In this document: in pieces, positions 53,903 through 61,956 of the stretch
Layout of the letters: the number at the start of each line of letters is the position of its first letter
How positions within the stretch are numbered: the stretch's first letter is position 1
Source of the DNA: Flavobacteriales bacterium
Lineage (GTDB): Bacteria > Bacteroidota > Bacteroidia > Flavobacteriales_D > Sanyastnellaceae
Reading direction: 5' to 3'
Assembly (NCBI GenBank): GCA_947488195.1
Contig: CANKYR010000001.1
Span: 1-64,000 of the forward strand
DNA: 64,000 nucleotides
Position numbers and translations under genes: made by a program
The notes under the pieces: model-generated
Seen by the model: only the letters and a program-made list of their open reading frames with translations
The model's database searches: none
What the model was told of the DNA's origin: nothing

Positions 53903-54241
53903 CTATTTATTCTTCTTTGATTTAGGCTTTACCAGATCGAAGCTGTGTTGAACGAGTTCTTTCAATAATTTATCGGGAACGTCGCTGTTCGGGATGACAA
54001 GGTTCCAATGTTTTTTGCTGGTGTGGTAACCGGGTTGAATGCCGTTGTATTCTTCACGAAGTTCAATGGCTCTTTCGGGGTCGCATTTGAGGTTGATTCC
54101 TTTTTCGAAGTTGTCGAGATTAACCATGGCGAAGATTTTATTTTCAATTCGAAAAACCAAAGCACTTTCGTCGAAGGGTAAATCAGACGTTACCTCTTCA
54201 CTAATGGCTTGACATGTTTCGAAAAAATCTTCTATGTTCAT
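53903..54241 (-). CDS. MmcQ/YjbR family protein
   Basis: Small cytosolic protein of 112 residues with the YjbR-like double-wing fold pattern: FCQAISEEVTSDLPF-type start (EDFFETCQAISEEVT), LVFRIENKIFAMVNLD, LKCDPERAIELREEY and the C-terminal HWNLVIPNSDVPDKLLKELVQHSF. Members bind DNA weakly in some reports; the function is unclear. I place the start at the ATG at 54241, overlapping the PorP/SprF stop by one base (TGATG); the open frame extends 48 bases further. It ends the leftward run. The Lys-rich tail (KPKSKKNK) is notable. Confidence 0.85.
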   Translation of the reverse strand: MNIEDFFETCQAISEEVTSDLPFDESALVFRIENKIFAMVNLDNFEKGINLKCDPERAIELREEYNGIQPGYHTSKKHWNLVIPNSDVPDKLLKELVQHSFDLVKPKSKKNK

Positions 54242-55167
54242 CAGTCGTACGCTGCACAAGGAACGTGATTGCGTTCTTTGAGTCCGCAAGCACGGAAGCC
54301 TAGGGTAATTTCATGCGAATTGGTAGCGGCATAACGCAAACGATTTGCGGTAATGTCGTAGGCGTATGCAATCGTTAAGTACGGAAGCGCATCTAATTTC
54401 ACAAGTGCAGACCCTCCGTGCCCCGTTCTGCCTGCGAGACCAATTGCAATGACTTTTTTGTAATCAAGCATCGCCTGTCCCTCTAAAGAAGGTTTGCTTT
54501 TCCCCACGTAATTCAACAACGCGGCTGGTTTAAATGTGAATTTGTCATTCAATTGAACGGCCCTACCATACGCTAACGTAAAGTGCCTTCTCATCTGTGT
54601 ATCTGGAAGTCCTTTTACTTTTGGTTGAGTGAGTTGTCGAATGGATAAACCATAGAATCGATCTTTTCGGTAAAGCCACAATCCGAAATTCACCGTAGGG
54701 GCTACGATGCTTCCCAAAGAGTTTCCAATCACCGGATCTATTTCAATGTCGGGCATTGAAATTCCACCTAAACCAAGGCGGTATTGCGTAAAGCCCACGC
54801 CAATTCCTGAAGACAAGGAGTAGCCCTTCGTTAATTTCATGTGGTAAGCGTAGTTAGCTACGAGTGACGTGGTGCCGAACGGTCCATAGGAATCGTTTTC
54901 CACCATAACACCGAGGCCGTGAAAATTGTATCTGCGTTGCCCGAATTTGTTATGAACGTTTACATAACCTGTTGTTGGTGCACCCTGAAATCCTGTCCAC
55001 TGCTTGCGGTATCCTACACGAGCCTCCAAGCAAGGCGTGCTTCCGGTTACAGCGGGATTGTAATTTAAATAGTTGTACGTGAAATTCGTGTAATGCGGAA
55101 GCTGTTGTGCTTGCACGTTGGAACTGAAGATCCACAAAAGGGCGAGTATGGTCAGGATCTTTTTCAT
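54241..55167 (-). CDS. PorP/SprF family T9SS outer-membrane protein
   Basis: A 308-residue outer-membrane barrel with a signal peptide (to about residue 20). The start QQLPHYTNFTYNYLNYNPAV-type stretch (residues about 21-40), followed by GYRKQWTGFQGAPTT, is the hallmark of PorP/SprF. SprF-type proteins help secrete or anchor cargo with type-B sorting domains, and such a cargo is encoded immediately upstream with a 4-bp overlap. So it very likely serves that protein specifically. Confidence 0.9.
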   Translation of the reverse strand: MKKILTILALLWIFSSNVQAQQLPHYTNFTYNYLNYNPAVTGSTPCLEARVGYRKQWTGFQGAPTTGYVNVHNKFGQRRYNFHGLGVMVENDSYGPFGTTSLVANYAYHMKLTKGYSLSSGIGVGFTQYRLGLGGISMPDIEIDPVIGNSLGSIVAPTVNFGLWLYRKDRFYGLSIRQLTQPKVKGLPDTQMRRHFTLAYGRAVQLNDKFTFKPAALLNYVGKSKPSLEGQAMLDYKKVIAIGLAGRTGHGGSALVKLDALPYLTIAYAYDITANRLRYAATNSHEITLGFRACGLKERNHVPCAAYD

Positions 55168-56177
55168 CTTAATATGGAAACGATTCCGACATACGGTGGT
55201 ATGTACAAGTTATAGGTATTCAATTCAATGACGTAGTAGTACGCACCAGTAGGTAAATACTTTCCGTTGTTTGTGCCGTCCCACGGCGTGCGATATCCGA
55301 GCGATTTAAATACTTGTTGTCCCCATCTATCGAAAACACTTACCACAGCGGCTTCGAATACGGGTCGGTCAATTCCGCCGATTGTCCAAGTGTCATCTAT
55401 GTTATCGTCATTCGGAGTAAGTGCGTTGTAGATTGAAATTGGAGATAGAATATTGACGAAAATGGGAGCGTTCACTGTGCAGTCTCCGATGGTTCCAACC
55501 GCGGAAATGGAGATCGTTTGTCCTTCTTCAGTTGGATAAAAGGTCATGGTTGAATCGCTGGTTATCTCGTTGAATTCCGGCATTGGCTCCCAAGTGTAGG
55601 TTGTCCCAGGGCTACCCCCTTGTGCCATCGCAGAAGTCGATTCGCCTAAGACAATTTCATAAGGGGAAGTTCCTGCTATAATATCTACCGCAGTTCCTCC
55701 AATGAATAAATCGTATGAACAAATTCCGAAAAGCGGGTCGTGATCTGAACCCACTAGAATTACATAATCGTGATCAGGAAGCAATCCACCCACAAAAAAA
55801 ACTTCACTCGAATCTGTGGAGAAACAAGGACTAATAATGTTGTATGACGCCGGTAAGCAAGGGTCTGAAGAGGGAATTAGTTCGGCAACCACAAGGCCCA
55901 TGGTGTTGTTCCCAGAAAAATCATCGCAATCCTGAAGAAGCATTGCCGCTTCAAGGACACCGTTTGGAGTGGTTCCAGTATGAAAGCTGTAGAAGTTTGT
56001 CATGGAGTAGCTGAAACACCCCGTGTTGAATGGAGCGGAAACCAATTGTTCGGTCGTCACAGGGGCATCGGCGCACAATACATTGCTTGCAACACCCGCA
56101 CACGGTTGTGCCATTGCTTGAGCAACAAAGAAAAATAGTGATATGGCTAAAAACAGCTGTTTCATTTGACTATTCAA
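55164..56177 (-). CDS. Secreted protein with gliding motility-associated (type-B) T9SS C-terminal domain
   Basis: A 337-residue exported protein, signal peptide to about residue 24. The middle is Cys-containing and beta-rich without a family I recognise; a possible Ig-like module lies near 165-240. The last 90 residues form the type-B sorting domain: ALTPNDDNIDDTWTIGGID, VSVFDRWGQQVFKSLGY, WDGTNNGKYLPTGAYYYVI. It overlaps the upstream biotin-carrier gene by 8 bp and the downstream PorP/SprF gene by 4 bp. It is short for this class, whose members can be thousands of residues long. Confidence 0.86.
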   Translation of the reverse strand: MNSQMKQLFLAISLFFFVAQAMAQPCAGVASNVLCADAPVTTEQLVSAPFNTGCFSYSMTNFYSFHTGTTPNGVLEAAMLLQDCDDFSGNNTMGLVVAELIPSSDPCLPASYNIISPCFSTDSSEVFFVGGLLPDHDYVILVGSDHDPLFGICSYDLFIGGTAVDIIAGTSPYEIVLGESTSAMAQGGSPGTTYTWEPMPEFNEITSDSTMTFYPTEEGQTISISAVGTIGDCTVNAPIFVNILSPISIYNALTPNDDNIDDTWTIGGIDRPVFEAAVVSVFDRWGQQVFKSLGYRTPWDGTNNGKYLPTGAYYYVIELNTYNLYIPPYVGIVSILR

Positions 56178-56670
56178 AAGTAATCATGACCGATCCTTTT
56201 TCAACGGCTTGACCAGCATTCACTGAAATGCTTTTGACTACCCCGTCGGTTGGGCTCTTGATTACGTTTTCCATTTTCATAGCTTCTAAAATTAATAGAG
56301 GCTCGTCTTTTTTAATTTCTTTTCCAACTTCGGCACTAATGGAAAGCACAAGCCCGGGCATTGGAGATTTCACTTGTTTAATTTTCGCGCTGTTGGCAGA
56401 AGAGAATCCTAACGAATTCAACAATGCGTCTAGCGGCTCTTCTAACCGAACCTCCGTTGTTTTATTGTTAACCTTCAAGATAACTTTTTTCTCTTCCTTG
56501 GAAAGAGAAAGAACTTCTACGTTTACACTTTTCCCCTTCCACACAAAATGCAGATGAGCCCCATTTTGCAGTACGTCTAGCGGTAACGACTGGTCGTTTA
56601 ACACAACGGTTTTACTGTTGGTGTTCGAAGAAACTTCGAATGCGGTGGCGTTATTTACAGTGGCCTTCAT
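56170..56670 (-). CDS. Biotin/lipoyl carrier protein (acyl-CoA carboxylase BCCP-like)
   Basis: A 166-residue cytosolic protein. The C-terminal 70 residues form a biotinyl domain, with the biotin-accepting Lys in ILEAMKMENVI, preceded by SPMPGLVLSISAEVGKEIKKD and followed by PTDGVVKSISVNAGQAV. The N-terminal half resembles the linker region of propionyl- or pyruvate-type carrier subunits. It is divergent from hemW and heads a run with T9SS genes, overlapping the next by 8 bp; no carboxylase subunit is adjacent. Confidence 0.88.
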   Translation of the reverse strand: MKATVNNATAFEVSSNTNSKTVVLNDQSLPLDVLQNGAHLHFVWKGKSVNVEVLSLSKEEKKVILKVNNKTTEVRLEEPLDALLNSLGFSSANSAKIKQVKSPMPGLVLSISAEVGKEIKKDEPLLILEAMKMENVIKSPTDGVVKSISVNAGQAVEKGSVMITFE

Positions 56671-56691
56671 TTCTTATTCGTCTTACGTACG

Positions 56692-56699
56692 CGAAGCTA
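56692..56699 (-). promoter_or_regulatory. -7 promoter element of the biotin-carrier run
   Basis: Minus-strand TAGCTTCG fits TAnnTTCG, 21 bases before the ATG at 56670. It lies only 2 bp from the oppositely oriented hemW -7 element. Confidence 0.45.
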
Positions 56700-56701
56700 A
56701 C

Positions 56702-56709
56702 TAAATTCG
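56702..56709 (+). promoter_or_regulatory. -7 promoter element of hemW, leaderless
   Basis: TAAATTCG fits TAnnTTCG and ends 5 bases before the ATG at 56715. It supports that start over the ATG at 56640, which would overlap the divergent gene. Confidence 0.5.
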
Positions 56710-56714
56710 CGCAG

Positions 56715-57821
56715 ATGATGGGTGTCTATTTTCATATTCCGTTCTGCAGGCATGCCTGTCACTATTGCGATTTTCATTTTTCTACGAAGCTTGATGCGCA
56801 AGAAGATTTGGTTGTGGCTATGTTGAAGGAAATGTCGCTTCGCAAGGAAGAGATTGTTCAACATGAAATAAACACAATCTACTTCGGCGGGGGAACACCG
56901 TCGCTGCTTACTGAATCGCAGCTCGGAAGAATGTTAGAGAGCTTGGGAGAAGGAATGTCTTCGGCCAAAGAAATTACGTTGGAAGCCAATCCGGAAGACC
57001 TTACACCTGAATATTTGCGGATGCTTCAGCGCCTAGGAATAAACAGGCTGAGCATAGGAGTTCAATCTTTTTATAACGAGCACCTCGAATACATGAACCG
57101 CAAGCACACCGGTGCTCAAGCGGAAGCCGCGATCAAACGCGCTCAAGACTCGGGAATCACCAACATTACAGCAGATCTTATTTTTGGAATTCCTATTGCC
57201 ACGTTTTCACAATGGCAGTCTAATGTTGAGCAATTACTTCAACTGGAAATTCCGCATTTCAGTGCCTATGCGCTTACGATTGAAGAGAAAACAGTTTTCG
57301 GCGCTCGTCAGAAAAAAGGAATTTTAGAACCGCAAAAAGACGAAGAAGTTGAAAAGAGTTTTTTGTATTTGCATGAAACTGCGAAGCTTCTCGGATACGA
57401 GCATTACGAGCTTTCGAATTACGCGAAGCCAAGCTTTCGCTCTGTTCATAACGGGAATTACTGGAAAGGCATTCCCTATGTGGGTTTCGGGCCTTCAGCG
57501 CATTCTTTTTCAGAAGGAAAACGTCGCTGGAACATTTCGAACAATCCGCAATACATCCGTTCAATTGAATTGAAGAAAGATTTTTTTGAGGTGGAAGAAT
57601 TGACAGAAGTCGATCGTTTAAACGAACGTATTATGGTTGGCCTTCGAACCTGTGGTGGAATAGATTGGAAAGACTTTCCAGATGATTGGAGAAAAGACAA
57701 CGAGCGAAATTTTTTCAAATTTGTAGAAGGTGGAAATGCAGAAATGGATGAATCAGGATTTCGACTTACGCCGAAGGGATGGCTCATTTCCAACCACATT
57801 ATTTCATCATTATTTATTTAA
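56715..57821 (+). CDS. hemW: Radical SAM protein HemW (haem chaperone, HemN-like)
   Basis: Radical SAM protein related to coproporphyrinogen dehydrogenase but acting in haem trafficking. The [4Fe-4S] motif is in YFHIPFCRHACHYCDFHF (CxxxCxxC); FGGGTPSLL, EANPEDLTPEYLRML and GVQSFYNEHL follow. The HemW C-terminal region (about 300-368) is present. The Cys right after the cluster motif that marks HemN is absent here, as in HemW. The frame opens at 56640, but that overlaps the divergent gene by 31 bp; starting at 56715 gives 368 residues and MMGVYFHIPF as in homologues. Confidence 0.92.
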   Translation: MMGVYFHIPFCRHACHYCDFHFSTKLDAQEDLVVAMLKEMSLRKEEIVQHEINTIYFGGGTPSLLTESQLGRMLESLGEGMSSAKEITLEANPEDLTPEYLRMLQRLGINRLSIGVQSFYNEHLEYMNRKHTGAQAEAAIKRAQDSGITNITADLIFGIPIATFSQWQSNVEQLLQLEIPHFSAYALTIEEKTVFGARQKKGILEPQKDEEVEKSFLYLHETAKLLGYEHYELSNYAKPSFRSVHNGNYWKGIPYVGFGPSAHSFSEGKRRWNISNNPQYIRSIELKKDFFEVEELTEVDRLNERIMVGLRTCGGIDWKDFPDDWRKDNERNFFKFVEGGNAEMDESGFRLTPKGWLISNHIISSLFI

Positions 57822-57826
57822 TCTTG
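57819..57826 (+). promoter_or_regulatory. -7-like element of the cyclase-family gene, leaderless
   Basis: TAATCTTG, one base from TAnnTTTG, ends 4 bases before the ATG at 57831 and overlaps the hemW stop codon. The following TAACATG is identical to the context of the nfu-type gene start. Confidence 0.4.
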
Positions 57827-57830
57827 TAAC

Positions 57831-58571
57831 ATGAAACTAACACTGGAAAAAGACGGGCGACGCTATTCATTTCAAACCGAAAAAGGAATGGATCTTAGCA
57901 TCTCTATGAATCCAAAAGGTCCGCGCGCTTGGTACGTTGAACCTATGCGTATTGAGCCGGTTCGAACAGAACAGTTCTTGGGTTCTGTTGCAGAAGGTGG
58001 CGATGTGAATTTTCGCGATGTGTATTTCAATCCGCATGGACACGGCACTCACACCGAAAATGTTGTACATATAGTTGACACGGATTTTCCTGTGATAAAC
58101 AGTATTTCTTCATCTCATTTTTTTGCGAATCTAATTTCTGTTGAATTGAAAAATCAATCCAATGATTGGGTGGTGAGTGAAGAGAGTTTAGCGGGCTTTG
58201 ATTTAAATGTTGAAGCCCTTATTATTCGCACAAAACCGAATGATCATTCGAAAATACAAAGACAATATTCCGGAACGAATTTTCCATACTTAACAATCGG
58301 AGCTATGCAGCGTATTGTTGATGCGGGCGTTCAGCATTTGCTCATTGACTTGCCTAGCGTAGATCGCGAAGAGGACGGCGGGGCGCTTGTTGCGCATCAT
58401 TTATTTTGGAATGTTCCTGCTGAGCCAAACTTTCAGAAAACCATTACAGAGTTGATTTACGTTCCAAATGAAATTGCAGACGGAATTTATTTGTTGAATT
58501 TGCAAGTTTCGAATTTCGCTAACGACGCTGCTCCGAGTAGACCTATGCTTTTTGATCTAGAGGAAGAATAA
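57831..58571 (+). CDS. Cyclase family protein (kynurenine formamidase-like)
   Basis: Metal-dependent hydrolase of the KynB-like cyclase family, 246 residues, cytosolic. The family's His-rich motif appears as NPHGHGTHTENVVHI near residues 66-80 (usual form HxGTHxDxP), with Glu instead of Asp after the second His. HLLIDLPSVDREEDGG further on fits the second conserved region. Arylformamide hydrolysis in tryptophan breakdown is possible but unproven. Its 3' end overlaps the convergent kinase gene by 29 bp. Starts 9 bp after hemW. Confidence 0.8.
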   Translation: MKLTLEKDGRRYSFQTEKGMDLSISMNPKGPRAWYVEPMRIEPVRTEQFLGSVAEGGDVNFRDVYFNPHGHGTHTENVVHIVDTDFPVINSISSSHFFANLISVELKNQSNDWVVSEESLAGFDLNVEALIIRTKPNDHSKIQRQYSGTNFPYLTIGAMQRIVDAGVQHLLIDLPSVDREEDGGALVAHHLFWNVPAEPNFQKTITELIYVPNEIADGIYLLNLQVSNFANDAAPSRPMLFDLEEE

Positions 58572-59994
58572 CGAAGAAGGAACTTCCTTTATCGACTTGC
58601 GTTCTGAAAGCTACGTTACCGTTCATCTGTGTAATAATGCTCTTCACCATGGCTAATCCAAGTCCACTGCCAGTGCTTCGTGTAGTGAAGTTCGGCATAA
58701 AAATGCGCTTAGAAATTTCCGGGGAAATTCCACTCCCGTTATCGGTTATTTTTATTGTAACGTGATTTTTAGAAAAGCGCAACCCGAGAGAAATGTTCTT
58801 TTTCCGTTCGGTAGGAATTGACTGAATTGCGTTTGTTAGGAGGTTGTTCAATACACGAATGACGTGAGATTTATCTCCGAAAACGAACGCGGTGTAATGG
58901 GTATTTTGATAAAATGAAATGGTCTGATTTTCATTTTCAAATGTTGATAGAACCGACTTCACGATGTCTTGAAGATTCAATCGTTCGTTTTTCGATTGAG
59001 GCATTTTTGCAAAGTTTGAAAACTCTTGTGCAATGTGCGAAAGGGTGTCTATTTGATCGGTCATACTCTGCACGAAATCGTTCAGTCGCGTTTGAAATTC
59101 TTCCGGATGATCTTGCCACGAGCGCTGCAAATGCTGCATGCGCAGTTTCATTGGAGTAAGCGGATTCTTAATCTCATGTGCCACTTGCTGCGCCATTTCG
59201 CGCCAAGCTGTTTCGCGCTCTTGCTGCGCAAGCTTGTCTGCGCTGGCTTCCAACTGAAACAGCATGCTGTTGTATTCTTGAATGAGTTGACCTATTTCAT
59301 CGTTGCTCTTCCACTCCAAGGTCTCGTTCTTTTTTCCGAGTTTCAAATGATTGATGCTGTCGCTGAGCTTGCTGAGCGAACGTGTGAAATCTCGTGTTAT
59401 GAGGAAGGCGATGGCTGCTGCAACTGCAAAAAGCACCAAGAATGTTTTTCCAATTTCTTGCATGAAATTCCAGAGCTTTACTTTCTCGACATCTTTCTTT
59501 TCATACAACATTCCAACAAGAGCGAGTGGTCTACCATAGTCGTCGCTGAAACACCAATAAGCTAAATTCTGAGTCGTGTTTGTTTCTGACGGAAGAATAA
59601 TGGCTTTCTTTTTTGTTGAAGTAGTTATTTCTTTGGTAAGATCTGCATTCAGCTGCATGGGAATTTTGTTCGCTTCGGCGGTATCTGTATTCATGGAAAC
59701 GAGATACCTTCCATTCAAATCGTAAATGGTAATGAAGAGATTATTTACCTCGGAGAGTTCACAAACCTTATCTCCCAAAAGCATTGAAATGGAGTCTGGG
59801 GCAATGAATCCACCATTTTGAAGTAGCAAGTATTCCAGTGACGCACGTATAGACTTTTCTTTCTCTGCAATGCGTTCTTCATTGTAGGTAATGTCATGCT
59901 CGTAATGGTCGAGCCACGCCACAATTCCTGTTGCCACAAACGAGATGACAATGACGGAAAAAAGCGAAACGTATATGCGCGAGCGTAAAGTCAT
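58543..59994 (-). CDS. Sensor histidine kinase (NtrY-like: TM-sensor-TM-HAMP-HisKA-HATPase)
   Basis: Inner-membrane sensor of 483 residues. Two membrane helices (about 9-28 and 182-200) flank a periplasmic sensor domain of about 150 residues; HAMP follows (about 200-255). His273 is in QQVAHEIKNPLTPMK, a box typical of NtrY-like kinases. The ATPase part has LLTNAIQSI, ITDNGSGIS and GSGLGLAMVKSI. It starts 4 bp after an outer-membrane barrel gene and is probably co-transcribed with it. No response regulator is adjacent, so its partner is elsewhere. Confidence 0.9.
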   Translation of the reverse strand: MTLRSRIYVSLFSVIVISFVATGIVAWLDHYEHDITYNEERIAEKEKSIRASLEYLLLQNGGFIAPDSISMLLGDKVCELSEVNNLFITIYDLNGRYLVSMNTDTAEANKIPMQLNADLTKEITTSTKKKAIILPSETNTTQNLAYWCFSDDYGRPLALVGMLYEKKDVEKVKLWNFMQEIGKTFLVLFAVAAAIAFLITRDFTRSLSKLSDSINHLKLGKKNETLEWKSNDEIGQLIQEYNSMLFQLEASADKLAQQERETAWREMAQQVAHEIKNPLTPMKLRMQHLQRSWQDHPEEFQTRLNDFVQSMTDQIDTLSHIAQEFSNFAKMPQSKNERLNLQDIVKSVLSTFENENQTISFYQNTHYTAFVFGDKSHVIRVLNNLLTNAIQSIPTERKKNISLGLRFSKNHVTIKITDNGSGISPEISKRIFMPNFTTRSTGSGLGLAMVKSIITQMNGNVAFRTQVDKGSSFFVILPLDQKA

Positions 59995-59998
59995 GGGA

Positions 59999-60814
59999 TT
60001 AAAAATCGAAATTATCTGAATCGCGTGGTTTTGTGTTGGCTGGAATAATGCTCAACCCAATGACCATTGGATAAATTTCAGTTTGAAATTTATTGTTGCA
60101 AAAAAGTGGAGTTAAGGATCGCGAAGCGAAGAATATTAGATTCTGAAACCCCACGCGCAAGCACGCTTCCGTGTTGAATCTATTGACATAAATTTCTTCG
60201 CTGTTTTTTCGAATGATGGTGGCTTCATTGGTCTTGTGCATTTGATACGTGCTGTTCGCATAGCGATAGCTCTCTTGCACGCCAAAGGCAACATGCACAT
60301 TATTCTTGAAGGTGTTCTTGCTATTTATTTCAAACATAAATGGAACAGAAACCGAAAAAGAACGCAGCTGGTTTTTCAAATAATTGATTGTATCAGTATG
60401 CATTTGGGTTTCTGTGCCGGTATTAATGAACTTGAAATTATCTTGGAATCCGATTTGCTGATAGCCCAATGAAATTCCAGAAAAAAATCCGAATCTATTC
60501 CCAATCAATTGCTTTTTGTATTCAACAAGATTTAAACGAATTGAGAAAGATTGCTTCGGCTGTATAGGAAACGTTTCGTTTTGCAATGAAACCAGCCCGA
60601 AATCAACACCAGTGAAGAAGCACATGTATCGAATATAGTCTTTGGAATTGTAATCGTCTTCTAGAATTTGCAGAGGAGCCAATTCGAAGTCCTCGACATT
60701 AATTTCCGGAAAAGGCACCACCGTATCGGGGGGTAGAACAAAGTCAAGGCTATCAGTTTGCCCGAAACAGATTATCGCAGGGGAAAAGATGAATATAAAA
60801 ATCAGTCGCTTCAT
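59999..60814 (-). CDS. Predicted outer-membrane beta-barrel protein, unknown function
   Basis: I do not recognise a named family. The 271-residue protein has a signal peptide (MKRLIFIFIFSPAIICFGQ), an acidic/Pro-rich segment (about 20-55) and alternating beta-strand sequence with aromatic residues to the end, resembling PorT-like barrels. It lies 4 bp before the NtrY-like kinase gene, so it could be a sensed or regulated surface component (inference). Divergent from rlmN with closely packed promoters. Confidence 0.65.
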   Translation of the reverse strand: MKRLIFIFIFSPAIICFGQTDSLDFVLPPDTVVPFPEINVEDFELAPLQILEDDYNSKDYIRYMCFFTGVDFGLVSLQNETFPIQPKQSFSIRLNLVEYKKQLIGNRFGFFSGISLGYQQIGFQDNFKFINTGTETQMHTDTINYLKNQLRSFSVSVPFMFEINSKNTFKNNVHVAFGVQESYRYANSTYQMHKTNEATIIRKNSEEIYVNRFNTEACLRVGFQNLIFFASRSLTPLFCNNKFQTEIYPMVIGLSIIPANTKPRDSDNFDF

Positions 60815-60831
60815 GAAAAGTCAATGTGATT

Positions 60832-60839
60832 CAAATGTA
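60832..60839 (-). promoter_or_regulatory. -7 promoter element of the barrel-kinase pair
   Basis: Minus-strand TACATTTG is an exact match to TAnnTTTG, 17 bases before the ATG at 60814. It is 7 bp from the divergent rlmN -7 element. Confidence 0.55.
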
Positions 60840-60846
60840 AGCTATC

Positions 60847-60854
60847 TATCTTTG
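60847..60854 (+). promoter_or_regulatory. -7 promoter element of rlmN, near-leaderless
   Basis: TATCTTTG is an exact match to TAnnTTTG and ends 6 bases before the ATG at 60861, which fixes the start over the earlier ATG at 60789. Confidence 0.6.
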
Positions 60855-60860
60855 CACGGC

Positions 60861-61925
60861 ATGAATACAAAAAAGGATTTGCGAGAATTGAGTTCGGAAG
60901 AACTAATGTCCGAGTTGAAAGAATTGGGCGCACCTTCGTTTCGTGCGAAGCAGATTCGAGAATGGATGTGGCAGAGAGGTGCTGCAAGTATTTCAGAGAT
61001 GCAGAATTTGCCCAAAGAATTACGTGAGGTACTCGATGGGAAGTATTACTTAACTAAAGCCGTCTTGCATGAGCAACAAATAAGCGCGGACAAGACCATT
61101 AAATGTGCGTTCAAGGTAGACGGAGACAAGGTTGTAGAAGGGGTGCTAATTCCTTCAACGAAGCGCATGACGGCTTGTATTTCTTCGCAAGTGGGCTGCA
61201 GCTTGGCGTGTAAATTCTGTGCTACAGGCAGATTGAAAATGTTGCGCAATTTAACAGGAGGAGAGATTTTCGATCAGGTGAATTATTTGCGCAACGAGGC
61301 GCTTACGCGATACAAGACTCCGCTTACAAACATTGTGTATATGGGCATGGGAGAGCCGTTGCTCAATTACAACAACATGATGCATTCCATTCAATGGATT
61401 ACCAGTCCGGAAGGATTGGGCATGTCGCCTCAGCGCATTACTGTGAGCACAGCGGGAATAGCCAAAATGATTAAAAAGCTTGGCGACGATAAGGTTAAGT
61501 TTAACCTAGCGCTTTCGCTGCACGCAGCGAACGACGTGAAGCGCAGCAAGATCATGGAGATTAACGACTCGAATAACTTGGCCGCTCTTTCCGAAGCCTT
61601 GAAGTATTTCCATGAGGCTACAGGAACACGCATAACGTTCGAATACATCATTTTCAAAGACTTCAACGATACAATCCAAGATGCAAAAGAATTGGCTGAA
61701 TTTTGCAAGCAGCTTCCAGTTAAAATAAATATTATAGAATACAATCCGATCGATGACGGGGAGTTTCAACAGGCCAGTCCTGAGCGCGTAGATGCTTTTG
61801 CGAAATTTTTGGAAAGCAAGAATATGATTGTGAATGTTCGTCGTTCAAGAGGAAAAGATATTGATGCGGCGTGCGGACAATTGGCCAACAAGAACAAATC
61901 TGCTGGTGAACGTGTTTTTAAATAA
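60861..61925 (+). CDS. rlmN: Dual-specificity 23S rRNA/tRNA adenine C2-methyltransferase RlmN
   Basis: Radical SAM enzyme methylating A2503 of 23S rRNA and A37 of some tRNAs. The cluster motif is in GCSLACKFCATGRL (CxxxCxxC); MGMGEPLLNYNNM and STAGIAKMIKKL follow, and the C-terminal mechanistic Cys is in DIDAACGQL. The frame opens at 60789 but that overlaps the divergent gene and precedes the promoter; the ATG at 60861 gives 354 residues beginning MNTKKDLREL, the normal RlmN length. A small lipoprotein gene follows after 31 bp. Confidence 0.95.
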   Translation: MNTKKDLRELSSEELMSELKELGAPSFRAKQIREWMWQRGAASISEMQNLPKELREVLDGKYYLTKAVLHEQQISADKTIKCAFKVDGDKVVEGVLIPSTKRMTACISSQVGCSLACKFCATGRLKMLRNLTGGEIFDQVNYLRNEALTRYKTPLTNIVYMGMGEPLLNYNNMMHSIQWITSPEGLGMSPQRITVSTAGIAKMIKKLGDDKVKFNLALSLHAANDVKRSKIMEINDSNNLAALSEALKYFHEATGTRITFEYIIFKDFNDTIQDAKELAEFCKQLPVKINIIEYNPIDDGEFQQASPERVDAFAKFLESKNMIVNVRRSRGKDIDAACGQLANKNKSAGERVFK

Positions 61926-61956
61926 TTGAGTAAACTTTAAAACTAAATATTTCAAC

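Noticed and set aside
59026-59565. Open frame of 179 codons on the plus strand opposite the NtrY-like kinase
   Set aside because: Fully inside a gene with clear kinase motifs; no independent signal.
60789-60860. Longer RlmN start at 60789
   Set aside because: It overlaps the divergent barrel gene and lies upstream of an exact -7 element; the ATG at 60861 gives the usual length.
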